The notes: generated by a model from the sequence alone, not told the origin. DNA of 64,000 bases from an uncultured Lachnospiraceae bacterium (GCA_947176505.1 CAMWQW010000002.1:186001-250000), one strand, 5' to 3'. Counted from the first letter of the stretch, positions 52,570 through 63,020 are shown. Numbers and translations are program-made.

Positions 52570-53499
52570 CTACTCCAAAAACATCTTAACGGGCTTCAAA
52601 AGACGCTCCGCTGCATAAAAAGCATAGATTCCGTAAAATCTCTTTTCCTCATCATAGACTCTGACTTGTTCCCCATCGGCAAGCTCTAGGGACTGCAGGG
52701 TCTGTTTAAGCTGCGCCGTGCCAAGCCTGTTACCGTTTTGCGCCATTTTAAGTCCCTGCTCATTCACACACACCGACCTATTTTGTGCAAAGACGGCATC
52801 AGGCGGAATGATAACATCCGATATTTCCCCTTCATCCCTAAGTTTTTCCAATGCAGACAATGTCAGAGCCTCCTCCATCCCAAAAATCCCAACCCTGCTT
52901 CTTACAAGGGATTCCATTGCACCGCCGCATCCCAGCTTTGCACCGATATCATGACATAATGTTCTGATATAAGTTCCTTTGGAACATACGACTCTCATTC
53001 TGACCGTCGGAAGCTTGCTTTCACAGATTTCTATTTCCTTAACCCGTACTCTCCTCGGCTTGCGTTCCACTTCTTTACCTGCCCGCGCAAGCTCATACAG
53101 CTTCTTTCCGTCTACCTTCAATGCAGAGTACATCGGCGGAATCTGATCGTAATCTCCCAGAAATCCCATGATGGTCTCCCGTACCTGTTCCTGCGTAACC
53201 GCTCTCAGCTTCCCTGCATCACATCGCTCCAGTATTTTCCCGGACATATCCTGTGTATCCGTAACCACACCAAGACGCAGTACGGCAATATACTCTTTGT
53301 CCCAATCAGTAAGCATATCGCAGAGTTTTGTCCCCGAACCTAAACATACAGGAAGCACGCCGACCGCTTCCGGATCGAGTGTTCCTGTATGCCCGATTTT
53401 CTTCATGTGGCAAATGCCACGGAGCTTGGCTACCACATCATGAGATGTGAAGCCTCTCTCCTTATAAACATTCATAATTCCATTATATGTGTTATTCAT
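52570..53499 (-). CDS. truB: tRNA pseudouridine-55 synthase
   Basis: This 309-residue protein has the motif GHTGTLDPEAVGVLPVCLG with the catalytic Asp (about residue 40), GDYDQIPPMYSALKVDGKKLYELAR and YIRTLCHDIG. The start at 53499 (MNNTYNG) overlaps the stop of the preceding DHH gene. An ATG eight codons later (MNVYKERG) is possible but lacks a ribosome site. It modifies U55 of tRNAs. Confidence 0.95.
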   Translation of the reverse strand: MNNTYNGIMNVYKERGFTSHDVVAKLRGICHMKKIGHTGTLDPEAVGVLPVCLGSGTKLCDMLTDWDKEYIAVLRLGVVTDTQDMSGKILERCDAGKLRAVTQEQVRETIMGFLGDYDQIPPMYSALKVDGKKLYELARAGKEVERKPRRVRVKEIEICESKLPTVRMRVVCSKGTYIRTLCHDIGAKLGCGGAMESLVRSRVGIFGMEEALTLSALEKLRDEGEISDVIIPPDAVFAQNRSVCVNEQGLKMAQNGNRLGTAQLKQTLQSLELADGEQVRVYDEEKRFYGIYAFYAAERLLKPVKMFLE

Positions 53500-54442
53500 T
53501 CTTAAGCTGCTCCGCAATCTCTATAGAAAGATTGTTAATATTATCATGATATGTACCGTTCATCGTACATCCGGCTGCGCGTACATGTCCGCCACCGCCA
53601 AACTTCATCGCTATGGCTGCCACATCTACCTTACCGTTAGACCGCATACTCACCTTGTACTCTAACGTTCCAGTCTCATACATGAAAATTGCACAGTCCA
53701 CGCCTTTGACTGATTGCAGATGATTCACAATCCCATCCAAATCCTTAGGCGTCACACAGTAAAACTCCATCATTCGTCGGCTGACCATGCTGACAATACA
53801 TCGCTCGTGCATAAATCGAACGCTCTCAAGCACCGCTCTGCCCATAATCTGTGTTTGAAGATATGTCTTCTCAAAAAACGTCTCTTCCACAATTTTTGAG
53901 AAATCAAATCCAAATTTAATAAGTTCTGCCACAATCTGTAAGGTACGCGGTGATGTGTTGGAATACCGGAACACACCGGTGTCATGGGCAATACCGATAT
54001 AAATTGCCTTGGCTATTTCTTCATCAACCATCTCCGGTTCCATCAAGTCATAGAGCAATTCAGCCGTCGAACTTCTCTTTGGCTCCACTATACTCACATC
54101 TCCACATCCGGAATTGCTGATATGATGGTCGATATTAATCTTCTTGCACGCATTGCGGTAAATAGGTTCCGCATCTCCCAGCCGTTCGTCCGTCGTATCC
54201 AATGCTACAAACACATCATATACTTTATTCGTGTTAAATTCTGATTTAATATCCTCAATGTGACTGATACACTGAAAAATATCTGCCGGCTTATCTAAGT
54301 ATACGTCTATTTCCGCTTTCGGCATGACTCTTTTCAGATAAAGATACAGCCCCATCACAGAACCGATACAATCCCCGTCCGGTCTGACATGACCACCTAT
54401 CGCTATTGTCTTGGCATCTTTTACTTCATCAATTATTCTCAT
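53492..54442 (-). CDS. nrnA: DHH-family phosphoesterase (NrnA-like)
   Basis: This 316-residue protein has DHH motifs GHVRPDGDCIGSVMG (18-32), FVALDTTDERL and the IDHHISNSGCGD motif. It also has GIAHDTGVFRYSNTS and the C-terminal DHHA1 GGGGHVRAAG. It degrades short oligoribonucleotides and possibly pAp. It overlaps rbfA by 14 bp and truB by 8 bp, so it is translationally coupled in the nusA-infB operon. Confidence 0.93.
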   Translation of the reverse strand: MRIIDEVKDAKTIAIGGHVRPDGDCIGSVMGLYLYLKRVMPKAEIDVYLDKPADIFQCISHIEDIKSEFNTNKVYDVFVALDTTDERLGDAEPIYRNACKKINIDHHISNSGCGDVSIVEPKRSSTAELLYDLMEPEMVDEEIAKAIYIGIAHDTGVFRYSNTSPRTLQIVAELIKFGFDFSKIVEETFFEKTYLQTQIMGRAVLESVRFMHERCIVSMVSRRMMEFYCVTPKDLDGIVNHLQSVKGVDCAIFMYETGTLEYKVSMRSNGKVDVAAIAMKFGGGGHVRAAGCTMNGTYHDNINNLSIEIAEQLKNE

Positions 54443-54824
54443 CGCTCTCTACCATCTCATCTTCTACCGATTCACTATGAACTACTTCGTCTATTAATTT
54501 TGACATATTTACGCCGTATGCAATGGATTGATCCATAATAAAAGAAATCTGTGGTGTGTTGCGCAGATTAATCGTCCTCGCTAACTGGTTACGGATATAC
54601 CCCTCCGCGCTCTTCAAGCCCGCCAGCGTATCAGCCTGCGCTTTCTCATCTCCAAGCACACTGATCCACGCCTTACAGGTCTTTAAGTCCGGGGCAACCT
54701 CCACAGCCACCACCGAAGTCATCGGGGCTATCCTCGGATCCTTGATCCCACCCCTGATGATTTCCGCCAGAACACGCTGCACCTCTCCATTGATACGAGT
54801 ATTCTTAACACTGTTTTTACGCAT
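54429..54824 (-). CDS. rbfA: Ribosome-binding factor A
   Basis: This 131-residue KH-like protein has RINGEVQRVLAEIIRGGIKDPRI (9-31), SVVAVEVAPDLKTCKAWISVLG and RTINLRNTPQISFIMDQS. The acidic C-terminal tail is EDEMVESDENN. It aids 30S maturation and cold adaptation. It starts 93 bp after infB within the same operon. Confidence 0.96.
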   Translation of the reverse strand: MRKNSVKNTRINGEVQRVLAEIIRGGIKDPRIAPMTSVVAVEVAPDLKTCKAWISVLGDEKAQADTLAGLKSAEGYIRNQLARTINLRNTPQISFIMDQSIAYGVNMSKLIDEVVHSESVEDEMVESDENN

Positions 54825-54916
54825 TATATAAGCCCTCAGTCACAGTTAAACAAAAAGCCGAACTGTAACATCCTTTCCGGTCGAATCCGAAACATCGTAA
54901 CGCATGTTATCATATG

Positions 54917-57763
54917 TTATCTCGGTACTTCAACCATAATATATGCCTCGACGATATCTAATTCCTGCATCTTATCGAATCCCTCAAATACAAGACCGCA
55001 CTCAAATCCGGCTTTCACTTCCTTCACATCATCTTTAAACCGTTTCAGAGACGCCAGTTCACCTTCATAAATCTGCTCGCCTTCCCTGCTGATACGAATC
55101 TTACATCCTCTCTGGAATTCACCGTCCAATATATAGGAACCTGCAATATTGCCGACCGCAGATGCCTTAAATATCTGGCGCACTTCGGCATGACCAATCA
55201 CTTTCTCCTCATAAATCGGATCTAACATACCCTTCATCGCCGCTTCAATATCTTCAATCGCCTGATAGATTACCTTGTACAGCCTTACATCTACGCCTTC
55301 ACGCTCTGCCACAGCCTTAGCCGTGGTGTCCGGTCTTACATTAAAGCCGATTATGATCGCAGAAGATGCGGATGCCAGAGAAACATCTGACTCATTGATT
55401 GCGCCCACACCGCCGTGGATACATTTTACGACGACTTCTTCGTTGGACAGTTTCATCAGACTCTGTTTTACAGCCTCCACGCTGCCTTGTACATCCGCCT
55501 TGACAATCAGATTCAATTCCTTCAGGTTACCCTCTTGAATCTGGCTGAACAAGTCATCCAGAGACATTCTTGTCTTAGTATCTGCAAGCATCTCTTCTTT
55601 ATGCTGCGCCATATAGGTTTCTGCATAAGATTTTGCACTCTTATCATTCTCATGTACGATAAACACCTCGCCGGCACTCGGTACGTCGGACAGACCTAAT
55701 ATCTCTACCGGTGTGGACGGCGTCGCCTCCTTCACCCTTCTGCCCTTGTCGTCTATCATCGCTCTTACTTTGCCATGACTTGCGCCTGCCGAAATAAAAT
55801 CACCTACATGCAGCGTACCCTTCTGTACCAGCACCGTTGCAACAGGACCACGTCCCTTGTCAAGCTCCGCCTCGATGACCAGACCTCGTGCATTTCTGTT
55901 CGGATTAGCCTTAAGCTCCAGAATCTCTGCAGTTAAAAGTATTGTTTCTAACAGATTCTCAATGCCCTCGCCCGACTTGGCAGATACAGGTACAAACTCT
56001 GTTGATCCACCCCAATCTACCGGAATCAATTCATACTCTGTCATCTCCTGCTTCACGCGGTCTATGTTTGCGCTGGGTTTATCAATCTTATTGACTGCTA
56101 CAATAATTTCAATTCCCGCTGCCTTAGCATGATTAATCGCCTCTATCGTCTGTGGCATAACACCGTCGTCCGCCGCAATGACAAGCACGGCAATATCCGT
56201 AGAATTAGCGCCTCTCATACGCATCGCCGTAAATGCCTCATGTCCCGGTGTATCCAAAAACGTGATGCTCTGCCCATTGGCTGTAACCGTATATGCACCG
56301 ATTGCCTGCGTAATACCGCCTGCCTCCTTATCGGTAACGTTAGTCTTACGAATTGCATCAAGCAAAGATGTCTTACCATGGTCAACGTGTCCCATAACAC
56401 AAATAACAGGCGGTCTGCTCACCATGGAATCTTCGTCTTCCTCTTCCTCCTTGAGCAGTTCCTCAATGACATCTACTTTGACTTCTTTCTCACAGATAAT
56501 CTCATATTCAATTGCAATATTTTCCGCATCTTCAAAGCTGATCTCTGAATTTAAAGTTACAATTTGTCCTTGCAAAAACAATTTCTTGATAATCACGGAC
56601 GGCTGTATCTTCATTTTATCCGCCAAATCTTTGATTGTTAAAGATTCCGGAATCGTAATGACTTTGATCTGCTCTTCCACAGCCTCTTCAACCTTTTTCT
56701 CCGGCTTGATAAACCGACCTGCTTTGTTGCGATTCTTTACCGCTACATCATCCTCTTCGTAAATCAGATCTTTCTTGGAACGTTTATCCCTATCCTGATT
56801 TGCCCTGCGTTTCTCATCATCTCTGTGCTTCTCCACGTCCTTGATAGGCGTCTCGGGGATAAAGTCCTTCTGATTGTTATTTTTCTTAAATCGATTGTCC
56901 TGCCCGCCATTTCCTCTTTGAGGGCGTTCATAATTACCCTGACTGCGGACAGCGCCTGCGCCAGCGCCGTTATTCCTGCGATTGCCTTGATTATTGTTAT
57001 AAGCCGGTCTATTCTGACCTTCCGGTCTGTTATTTTCTCCCGCACCTGCTGTTCTCTCCCGTCCCTGCGGCGCCTTGTTCGCACGTGCTGCGCCGGCATT
57101 TTCACGTTCCTGTTGTTCACGCTGCTGCTGCTCCCGTTCACGCTGTTGCTGCTCCCGTTCACGTTCACGTTTCTCCTGCTGCTTCTGCTCCATTCTGCGC
57201 TCCTGCTGTTGTCTCTGGCGCACATCATAAGGCTCCGCCGTTACAGGAATAGGTTTTTGCGTCGGTCTGATAATCTGATGCGGCACGTTCTGTACCTGCA
57301 CCGGACGACCACCATTGCCTGCAGGTCTTCTCTCACTGCTGCCGCGATTGCCTCCGTTATTTCCATTATTGCCCTGTGGCGGACGCTGTCCCGGCATCTT
57401 GGAATTATGTGGATTACTCACGAAAATAATTTTTTTCTTTTTAGGCTGTTCCGCTTTTGTTTTGGACTCAGCTCTGACCGCTGCCTTCTCCGGAGCCTTG
57501 GAGTCTCCCTTGACTTTAGCTTCATCCTTGGACTCTGCCTTCATTTCAGTCTTGGGTTCTTCTTTTGCTTCCGGTTTTGCCACTGCACCCTGTTTTCCCG
57601 GCACAGCGCCGTCAAAATGTTTCCGGACAAGCTCGATTGCCTCATCCTCAATAGAACTTTGTGCCACTTTTACTTCATATCCTTTATCCTGCAAAAAAGC
57701 AATCAACTCTTTGCTCTGTTTATCCAGCTCTTTTGCCAGCTCATGTACTTTCATTTTTGCCAT
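54917..57763 (-). CDS. infB: Translation initiation factor IF-2
   Basis: This is a 948-residue GTPase. The N-terminal IF2 helical motif ([20 protein letters not shown]) is followed by a disordered region of about 300 residues. That region is very rich in Gln, Arg, Glu, Asn and Gly (about residues 60-330, including QQQRERE repeats). A second N domain and the G domain ([33 protein letters not shown]) come next, then domains II-IV. It places fMet-tRNA on the ribosome. GGAGG lies before the ATG at 57763, so five upstream codons are dropped. Confidence 0.97.
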   Translation of the reverse strand: MAKMKVHELAKELDKQSKELIAFLQDKGYEVKVAQSSIEDEAIELVRKHFDGAVPGKQGAVAKPEAKEEPKTEMKAESKDEAKVKGDSKAPEKAAVRAESKTKAEQPKKKKIIFVSNPHNSKMPGQRPPQGNNGNNGGNRGSSERRPAGNGGRPVQVQNVPHQIIRPTQKPIPVTAEPYDVRQRQQQERRMEQKQQEKREREREQQQREREQQQREQQERENAGAARANKAPQGRERTAGAGENNRPEGQNRPAYNNNQGNRRNNGAGAGAVRSQGNYERPQRGNGGQDNRFKKNNNQKDFIPETPIKDVEKHRDDEKRRANQDRDKRSKKDLIYEEDDVAVKNRNKAGRFIKPEKKVEEAVEEQIKVITIPESLTIKDLADKMKIQPSVIIKKLFLQGQIVTLNSEISFEDAENIAIEYEIICEKEVKVDVIEELLKEEEEDEDSMVSRPPVICVMGHVDHGKTSLLDAIRKTNVTDKEAGGITQAIGAYTVTANGQSITFLDTPGHEAFTAMRMRGANSTDIAVLVIAADDGVMPQTIEAINHAKAAGIEIIVAVNKIDKPSANIDRVKQEMTEYELIPVDWGGSTEFVPVSAKSGEGIENLLETILLTAEILELKANPNRNARGLVIEAELDKGRGPVATVLVQKGTLHVGDFISAGASHGKVRAMIDDKGRRVKEATPSTPVEILGLSDVPSAGEVFIVHENDKSAKSYAETYMAQHKEEMLADTKTRMSLDDLFSQIQEGNLKELNLIVKADVQGSVEAVKQSLMKLSNEEVVVKCIHGGVGAINESDVSLASASSAIIIGFNVRPDTTAKAVAEREGVDVRLYKVIYQAIEDIEAAMKGMLDPIYEEKVIGHAEVRQIFKASAVGNIAGSYILDGEFQRGCKIRISREGEQIYEGELASLKRFKDDVKEVKAGFECGLVFEGFDKMQELDIVEAYIMVEVPR

Positions 57764-57778
57764 GCTCACTACCTCCAA

Positions 57779-58102
57779 CTATTCCGAATCTAATAAATGC
57801 TTCCGTATCGAATCTGCAAATCCTTTATCAGTCACAGCAAGACAGGAACGCTCTTCCTTGCCGATGGCATGCCCTAGTATTTCTTTCACACCGTAATACT
57901 CATATGGCACTTCATAGAATCCACACATATTACTATATTTCTTTCTGGTGTTATCCGAAGCATTCTCCGCTATGATAACCAGATATGCCTTTCCACTCTT
58001 AACTGCCTGCTCTGTCGCAAATCCGCCACTGACAACATTTCTGGAGCGGGCAGCCAAACCCAGCATAGATAGCACCCGATTTTTATTCGGTTTCTCCTGC
58101 AT
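57779..58102 (-). CDS. ylxQ: YlxQ-like L7Ae-family RNA-binding protein
   Basis: This 107-residue protein has the L7Ae-like core RVLSMLGLAARSRNVVSGGFATEQAVKSGKAYLVIIAENAS. It binds kink-turn-type RNA in homologues. GAGGAGG precedes the ATG at 58102. It overlaps ylxR and is followed 15 bp later by infB, which is standard for this operon. Confidence 0.92.
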   Translation of the reverse strand: MQEKPNKNRVLSMLGLAARSRNVVSGGFATEQAVKSGKAYLVIIAENASDNTRKKYSNMCGFYEVPYEYYGVKEILGHAIGKEERSCLAVTDKGFADSIRKHLLDSE

Positions 58103-58367
58103 GTTTGCCCTCCTCAAACTCCTTTTCCAGATTCTCGTATATTTCCTGCGGTATATTCATTTTGAAAGAACGCTCTAACCCTTTGTTCTTTCTGGCTTTC
58201 AACAGACACTCCCTATTTACACACAGATAAGCTCCTCTGCCGTTCTTCCTGCCGGTCATATCAAGCACGACAGAACCTTCTTCCGTTCTAAGGACGCGCA
58301 TCATGTCTTTCTTACTCTTCATTTCACCGCATCCCACACATTGCCGCATGGGTATCTTCTTAGCCAT
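58083..58367 (-). CDS. ylxR: YlxR/RnpM-like RNA-binding protein
   Basis: This 94-residue protein has the YlxR motif PMRQCVGCGEMKSKKDMMR and RGAYLCVNRECLLKARKNKGLERSF, with paired cysteines. RnpM is reported to modulate RNase P in B. subtilis. Its start shares a base with the nusA stop region (58367) and its end overlaps ylxQ by 20 bp. Confidence 0.94.
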   Translation of the reverse strand: MAKKIPMRQCVGCGEMKSKKDMMRVLRTEEGSVVLDMTGRKNGRGAYLCVNRECLLKARKNKGLERSFKMNIPQEIYENLEKEFEEGKHAGETE

Positions 58368-59599
58368 TATTCTATCTCTCCCGGTTTCTCCTCATATTCT
58401 GCGCCAGCTTCTTCGCTATACTCTTCATCACCGTATGACTCTTCACTATAGTCCGCTTCTCTGTATTCTTCTTCACTATACCCTTCTTCACCGTATGACT
58501 CTTCATCGTATCCTTCTTCATACTCATCATCATAGACATAGTCTTCGTAGCGGAAGCCCGGTGCATCCTTCGCCTGTGTTTCACTCTTGATGTCGATTTT
58601 ATATCCGGTCAGCCTTGCTGCCAGTCTGGCATTCTGTCCTTCCTTACCGATGGCAAGAGATAACTGATAATCTGGTACGACAACTTTAGCAGTTTTCTCA
58701 TCGGGATCCGCAAATACCGCCACAATCTTGGCTGGCGACAACGCGTTCTGAATCAGATTACCCGGATTTTCATCCCAATTGACAATATCAATCTTCTCAC
58801 CACACAGCTCATCGACAATGGAATTGACTCTTGCGCCGTTAATACCAACACATGCGCCCACTGCATCTACATTAGGATTATTGGAGCGGACAGCTATCTT
58901 TGTTCTGCTTCCTGCTTCTCTTGCGATACTCATAATCTCTACCGTACCGTCTTTGATTTCTGTCACCTCGGACTCAAAAAGCCTCTTTACCAGTTCCGGG
59001 TGAGTACGGCTGACAAGAATCCTTGGTCCTTTAGGTGTATTCTTGACTTCCAGAATATATACCTTAATTCTCTCGGTCGGTTTAAAATTCTCACCTCTGA
59101 CCTGCTCACTCTCATTTAAGATTGCATCCGCTTTGCCAAGATTGATTGAAATATTTCTACCGATGTAGCGCTGTACAATACCGGTCACCACATCCTTCTC
59201 TTTCTCATAATACTGATTATAGATAACACTTCTCTCTTCCTCTCGAATTTTCTGTAAGATAACGTTCTTTGCATTCTGTGTTGCAATACGTCCAAACTCC
59301 TTGGACTTAATCTCTACATGGAGCATATCGCCAAGCTTAGCTTTCTTGGAAATCTCCTGCGCTTCTTCCAGAGAAATCTGCAGCACATCGTCTTCCACTT
59401 CTTCCACGACTTCCTTCTCGGCATAGCAGAGAAAATCACAGGTATCTCTGTCGATTTCCACCTTGATATTATCCGCCTTGCCAAAATGGTTCTTGCACGC
59501 CGTAATCAGAGAATTTTCGATTGCTTCAAAAAGGATTTCTTTGCTGATCTCCTTCTCCTTCTCCAGAATATCCAGTGCTTCCATTAACTCCTTATTCAT
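58367..59599 (-). CDS. nusA: Transcription factor NusA with repetitive acidic tail
   Basis: This 410-residue protein has a NusA N domain (1-125), an S1 domain (about 130-200, with [22 protein letters not shown]) and KH1/KH2 ([53 protein letters not shown]). After about residue 355 it has a tail of repeated Tyr/Glu/Asp/Ser units (such as [19 protein letters not shown]). The tail replaces the acidic repeats of enterobacterial NusA. It binds RNA polymerase and nascent RNA. GGAGG precedes the ATG. Confidence 0.96.
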   Translation of the reverse strand: MNKELMEALDILEKEKEISKEILFEAIENSLITACKNHFGKADNIKVEIDRDTCDFLCYAEKEVVEEVEDDVLQISLEEAQEISKKAKLGDMLHVEIKSKEFGRIATQNAKNVILQKIREEERSVIYNQYYEKEKDVVTGIVQRYIGRNISINLGKADAILNESEQVRGENFKPTERIKVYILEVKNTPKGPRILVSRTHPELVKRLFESEVTEIKDGTVEIMSIAREAGSRTKIAVRSNNPNVDAVGACVGINGARVNSIVDELCGEKIDIVNWDENPGNLIQNALSPAKIVAVFADPDEKTAKVVVPDYQLSLAIGKEGQNARLAARLTGYKIDIKSETQAKDAPGFRYEDYVYDDEYEEGYDEESYGEEGYSEEEYREADYSEESYGDEEYSEEAGAEYEEKPGEIE

Positions 59600-59664
59600 T
59601 TTCCATTATCCTCCTATGTTTCCTTCTTGGTTCTGTATTTCCTGCCACCATATCGGCTATTCTC

Positions 59665-60129
59665 TCAAAAATCAAACGCCAGCCTGACCAGTGCTGTTTC
59701 TTTCCTTGACAACACGCGGTTTACACCATTTTCCTCTATCGTAATCGTATCTACGTCATACGCTTTCAGAATACCTGCAAACTCCTTGCTGCCATCAATG
59801 GGCTTATACATTTTAATCTCAACATTCATCCCCAGACTCTTTTCCAAATGTCTGTCCTTTTTGAGTGTTCTGCCAAGTCCCGGACTGCTGACTTCCAAAA
59901 TATACGCATCCGGTATGTAGTCTTCCGCATCCAGCACATCCGACAGCGCACGGCTGACATTCTCGCAGTCAACAATATTTACGCCCTCCGGTTTGTCTAT
60001 ATAAGCGCGCAGATACCAGTCGCTTCCTTCCTTAACATATTCTACATCATAGATTTCCACACCGTATTTTTCTGCGATGGGAAGGAGCAGTTCCTCTGTT
60101 TTGGATTCATATGTCTCTCTTTTTGACAT
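59665..60129 (-). CDS. rimP: Ribosome maturation factor RimP
   Basis: This 154-residue protein has the RimP landmarks YGVEIYDVEYVKEGSDWYLRAYIDKPEGVNIVDCENVSRALSDVLD and LEVSSPGLGRTLKKDRHLEKSLG. It assists 30S assembly. GAGGAGG is placed before the ATG at 60129. It is the first gene of the nusA-infB operon, 65 bp before nusA. Confidence 0.96.
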   Translation of the reverse strand: MSKRETYESKTEELLLPIAEKYGVEIYDVEYVKEGSDWYLRAYIDKPEGVNIVDCENVSRALSDVLDAEDYIPDAYILEVSSPGLGRTLKKDRHLEKSLGMNVEIKMYKPIDGSKEFAGILKAYDVDTITIEENGVNRVLSRKETALVRLAFDF

Positions 60130-60194
60130 GCCGCCTCCTCATAATTCCTGTTGCTGTCTAAGCAGTTTTCTATGCAAAAAATCTTTCTCATGTA

Positions 60195-60224
60195 AAAGAG
60201 TGGACTCGCAAGTCCACTCTTTAT
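60195..60224. terminator. Terminator between tRNA-Glu and rimP
   Basis: AAAGAGTGGACT-CGCA-AGTCCACTCTTT is a perfect 12-bp stem. The minus strand continues TTTTAC, so it can end the tRNA transcript before the rimP operon. Confidence 0.7.
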
Positions 60225-60363
60225 CTTAGTTTATATATTAACATATACTGTATTGTAGCACCCTTTACTATGTTTTGCAAGGGATTTTCAATAAAAAATG
60301 CCGCAAACCATTTCTCTTATGGTTTCCAGCACTTCTTCGGGTTGGGCTGTTATTCACAGTCAA

Positions 60364-60435
60364 CAGCTCGTAGGGGAATCGAACCCCTGTTTCCGCCGTG
60401 AGAGGGCGGCGTCTTAACCGCTTGACCAACGAGCC
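60364..60435 (-). tRNA. tRNA-Glu (anticodon CTC)
   Basis: The 72-nt gene reads GGCTCGT as the 5' acceptor arm and D arm GTC...GAC. The anticodon stem is CCGCC/GGCGG around loop CTCTCAC, giving anticodon CTC. The T arm is AGGGG-TTCGATT-CCCCT. The 3' acceptor ACGAGCT leaves a G1-U72 wobble, followed by discriminator G73. CCA is not encoded. The anticodon stem and T arm agree with bacterial glutamate tRNAs. Confidence 0.9.
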
Positions 60436-60556
60436 ATCTGTTTGACACTTGCTTATTCTATTATATTTTTGACAAGAATGCAAGTACTTTTTTCATTTTT
60501 ATACAGATTTATACAGAAAAATTTTTCAGGAATGTATTTTCAACGAAAAACTCCTC

Positions 60557-61324
60557 TTACAACACTTTACTGAGGAAGTCTATCGTTCTCGCCTCTTTCG
60601 GATGATCGAGCACTTCATCCGGCGTGCCTTCCTCCACAATATATCCGCCTTCCATGAAAATTACACGGCTTGCTACCTCACGGGCAAAGCCAATCTCATG
60701 GGTAACGACTACCATTGTCATTCCCTCCTTGGCAAGTTCTTTCATTACAGCCAAAACTTCACCCACCATCTCCGGGTCAAGCGCGCTTGTCGGTTCGTCA
60801 AAGAGCATAATATCCGGATTCATTTCCAGTGCTCTGGCTATCGCAACACGCTGTTTCTGCCCGCCGGATAACTGACTCGGATATGCTTCCGCTTTATCGG
60901 CAAGCCCAACTCGCTCTAACAGTTTCAACGCCTTGTCCTTCGCCTCTGTTTTTGACAATATTTTAAGGTGTACCGGCGCAAGCGTCATGTTCTTTAATAC
61001 AGTCAAGTGATGAAACAGATTAAAATGCTGGAAAACCATGCCGATATTCTCGCGTACCTTATTAATATCCGTATGCTTATCAGTCACATCATGCCCGTCT
61101 ATGATAATCTGTCCGGACGTCACCTTCTCTAATTGGTTAAGGCATCTGAGAAGCGTGGACTTACCGCTGCCGGAAGGTCCGATCAGCACCACTACTTCAC
61201 CTTCGCTTACTTCTATATTGATATCCTTGAGTACTTCCAGTGAACCGAAACTCTTCTTCAAATTTCTCACAATAATTTTATTCTTACCAGAAACGCTGCT
61301 GCCAAGATTATTACTATCTGCCAC
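60557..61324 (-). CDS. Polar amino-acid ABC transporter ATPase
   Basis: This 255-residue GlnQ/ArtP-type ATPase has Walker [17 protein letters not shown]-loop [16 protein letters not shown], signature [15 protein letters not shown], Walker [20 protein letters not shown] and H-loop VTHEIGFA. The start is a GTG at 61324, with GAGAGGAG upstream, overlapping the permease stop by 11 bp. It works with the permease and binding lipoprotein encoded next to it, probably importing a glutamine-, cystine- or histidine-type substrate. Confidence 0.94.
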   Translation of the reverse strand: MADSNNLGSSVSGKNKIIVRNLKKSFGSLEVLKDINIEVSEGEVVVLIGPSGSGKSTLLRCLNQLEKVTSGQIIIDGHDVTDKHTDINKVRENIGMVFQHFNLFHHLTVLKNMTLAPVHLKILSKTEAKDKALKLLERVGLADKAEAYPSQLSGGQKQRVAIARALEMNPDIMLFDEPTSALDPEMVGEVLAVMKELAKEGMTMVVVTHEIGFAREVASRVIFMEGGYIVEEGTPDEVLDHPKEARTIDFLSKVL

Positions 61325-61982
61325 GGTTTACTCTCCTCTCTATCTTCTTTGAAACCTTGCTGAGCGTAATGATAACGACCATATACATCGCACCGATAAT
61401 CGCCCATGTCTCCAGACATTTCATGGTATTACCCATGATGGTCTTGCCCACGTTAACCAATTCCGGAAATGCAATCACGGATAAAATGGAACTGTCCTTC
61501 AGCGTTATAATAAACTGATTGATAATAGAGGGAATCATAGTACGAATTGCCTGAGGAACTACGATCAGCGCCATACCTGCACTATAAGAGAGTCCGAGAC
61601 TCCTGCCCGCCTCCATCTGTCCTCTGTCCACACTCTGAATACCTGCTCTGATGATTTCAGCCATATATGCACCACAGTTCATAGACAATGTAATCGTACC
61701 CGCAAGCAATGGTCCCATTCTGAAATCCGTAAACCCTAAACTATGAATCCCCTGCGGTATACCAAAGTAAATAAAGTATGCCAGCACGATCAAAGGTACA
61801 CCTCGCACCGCATCTACATAGACTGTACCTATAAAATTGAGTAGTCTGTTATGTCCCACATTCATCAGTCCGAAAGCCATACCGATTATCATAGCAAATA
61901 CTAACGAAAGTACCGTCAACAGTACTGTCTGACCCAGCGCTTTAATTAACATCGTACCGTATGTCTGAATTATCATCATCAT
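61314..61982 (-). CDS. Polar amino-acid ABC transporter permease
   Basis: This protein of about 222 residues has about five membrane helices and the family EAA loop ([33 protein letters not shown]). [17 protein letters not shown] is the typical HisM/GlnP stretch. The start at 61982 is one of three tandem ATG codons with GGAG upstream. A start at 62003 is also open but lacks a ribosome site. It works with the ATPase just downstream and the binding protein just upstream. Confidence 0.92.
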   Translation of the reverse strand: MMMIIQTYGTMLIKALGQTVLLTVLSLVFAMIIGMAFGLMNVGHNRLLNFIGTVYVDAVRGVPLIVLAYFIYFGIPQGIHSLGFTDFRMGPLLAGTITLSMNCGAYMAEIIRAGIQSVDRGQMEAGRSLGLSYSAGMALIVVPQAIRTMIPSIINQFIITLKDSSILSVIAFPELVNVGKTIMGNTMKCLETWAIIGAMYMVVIITLSKVSKKIERRVNRGR

Positions 61983-62010
61983 AGGGCAAATATCTCCAAT
62001 CATATTCTAT

Positions 62011-62034
62011 CATCCGGGCAGCACATGTGCTGCC
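62011..62034 (-). promoter_or_regulatory. Intercistronic palindrome between binding protein and permease
   Basis: CCGGGCAGCA-CATG-TGCTGCCCGG is perfect over 24 bp, 14 bp after the binding-protein stop. No T-tract follows. Such hairpins protect the upstream mRNA, giving more binding protein than permease. Confidence 0.55.
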
Positions 62035-62047
62035 CGGAAAGTAACCG

Positions 62048-62860
62048 TTAATTACCTAAATATTTCTCAAGTATCTCGTCATACTTGCCGTTCGCCTTAA
62101 TATTGGCAAGACCTGCATTAAACATATCAAGAAGCTCCTGATTACTCTCATTCATGATAGCAAAGCCGTAAGGTGCACCCTCACTTTCCATTCCTTCCGG
62201 AATCGTCAACGCAAGGTTACCAATCTTGATAGAGTCTGCCATAATCGGCGTATCCTCAACACATGCCACGGAGTTGCCTAAGATAACATCCTGATACATG
62301 GTCGGTGAATCTTCAAATACGGACGTCGTGAAACCGTACTCATCTTTTAAACTATTGGCAAAATCCATGCCTGCGGTTCCGTTCTTAACCGCCACATTCT
62401 TACCTGCCAAGTCCTCGTAACCTTTGATGTCACTGCCCTCTGCAAGAACAAATGTCTGTGTCGCATTATAATATCCATCGGAGAACATCCAGCCGGAATC
62501 GATACGCTCCTGCTTAATCGTTGCTCCTGCGATAATTGCATCCGCCTGACCTGACTGCACTGCTGCCACTGCCGCATCCCAGCCAAGACTCTTCAGCTCA
62601 TACTGAAATCCCTGATCTTCTGCGATTGCCGCAAGAATATCCACATCAATTCCCACGAACTCTCCATTTTCATTGGTAAACTCGAAAGGACGGAATACGG
62701 TATCCGTAGCAACAACCCATACCTTATCTCCTGCCGCACCGTTCTGCGTGTCAGCTGTTCCGGCGCTCTCGTTTGTCTGTCCTGCTCCGTTATCGGAACC
62801 ACATGCAGCCATGCTAAGTGCCATGCATCCGATGAGGAGTGACGCTAATAATTTCTTCAT
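62048..62860 (-). CDS. Amino-acid ABC transporter substrate-binding lipoprotein
   Basis: This 270-residue protein has a signal peptide and the lipobox MAACG near residue 20, and an acidic, Asn/Gly-rich linker. The SBP_bac_3 fold begins VWVVATDTVFRPFEFTNENGEFVGIDVDILAAIAEDQG. AQ-type binding residues lie in QSGQADAIIAGATIKQERIDSG. It captures a polar amino acid outside the cell for the adjacent permease and ATPase. AAAGGAGAGG precedes the ATG. Confidence 0.94.
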   Translation of the reverse strand: MKKLLASLLIGCMALSMAACGSDNGAGQTNESAGTADTQNGAAGDKVWVVATDTVFRPFEFTNENGEFVGIDVDILAAIAEDQGFQYELKSLGWDAAVAAVQSGQADAIIAGATIKQERIDSGWMFSDGYYNATQTFVLAEGSDIKGYEDLAGKNVAVKNGTAGMDFANSLKDEYGFTTSVFEDSPTMYQDVILGNSVACVEDTPIMADSIKIGNLALTIPEGMESEGAPYGFAIMNESNQELLDMFNAGLANIKANGKYDEILEKYLGN

Positions 62861-62903
62861 AATATCCTCTCCTTTTCTCCGGCAAATGCCATATTAACAT
62901 GAA

Positions 62904-62934
62904 AGACGGTGTAATATCTATCCGTTACACCGTC
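62904..62934 (-). promoter_or_regulatory. Leader hairpin of the transporter operon
   Basis: GACGGTGTAA and TTACACCGTC are perfect 10-bp arms around an 11-nt loop, followed on the minus strand by TTTCATG. It lies downstream of the promoter at 62952-62980, so it is in the leader. It may attenuate transcription or stabilise the message. Confidence 0.45.
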
Positions 62935-62951
62935 CTTGATGTCCATTCTTT

Positions 62952-62980
62952 AGTATATGGATTTTGTCACTCCTTGTCAA
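62952..62980 (-). promoter_or_regulatory. Promoter of the amino-acid transporter operon
   Basis: TTGACA (62980-62975), exactly 17 bp, TATACT (62957-62952) on the minus strand. Transcription would begin near 62945 and pass through the leader hairpin. Confidence 0.7.
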
Positions 62981-63020
62981 GAGAATTGTATACAAACATA
63001 CAATCTTTCATTTGAAAACA

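Noticed and set aside
57100..57210. Short tandem repeats that might be read as a CRISPR-like array
   Set aside because: They are codon repeats for Gln/Arg/Glu in IF-2 with no unique spacers. No cas genes occur in the window.
56825..57793. Long Leu-rich plus-strand frame opposite infB
   Set aside because: It is the antisense image of the low-complexity Gln/Arg/Glu region of IF-2. It has no ribosome site and its composition is explained by the codons on the other strand.
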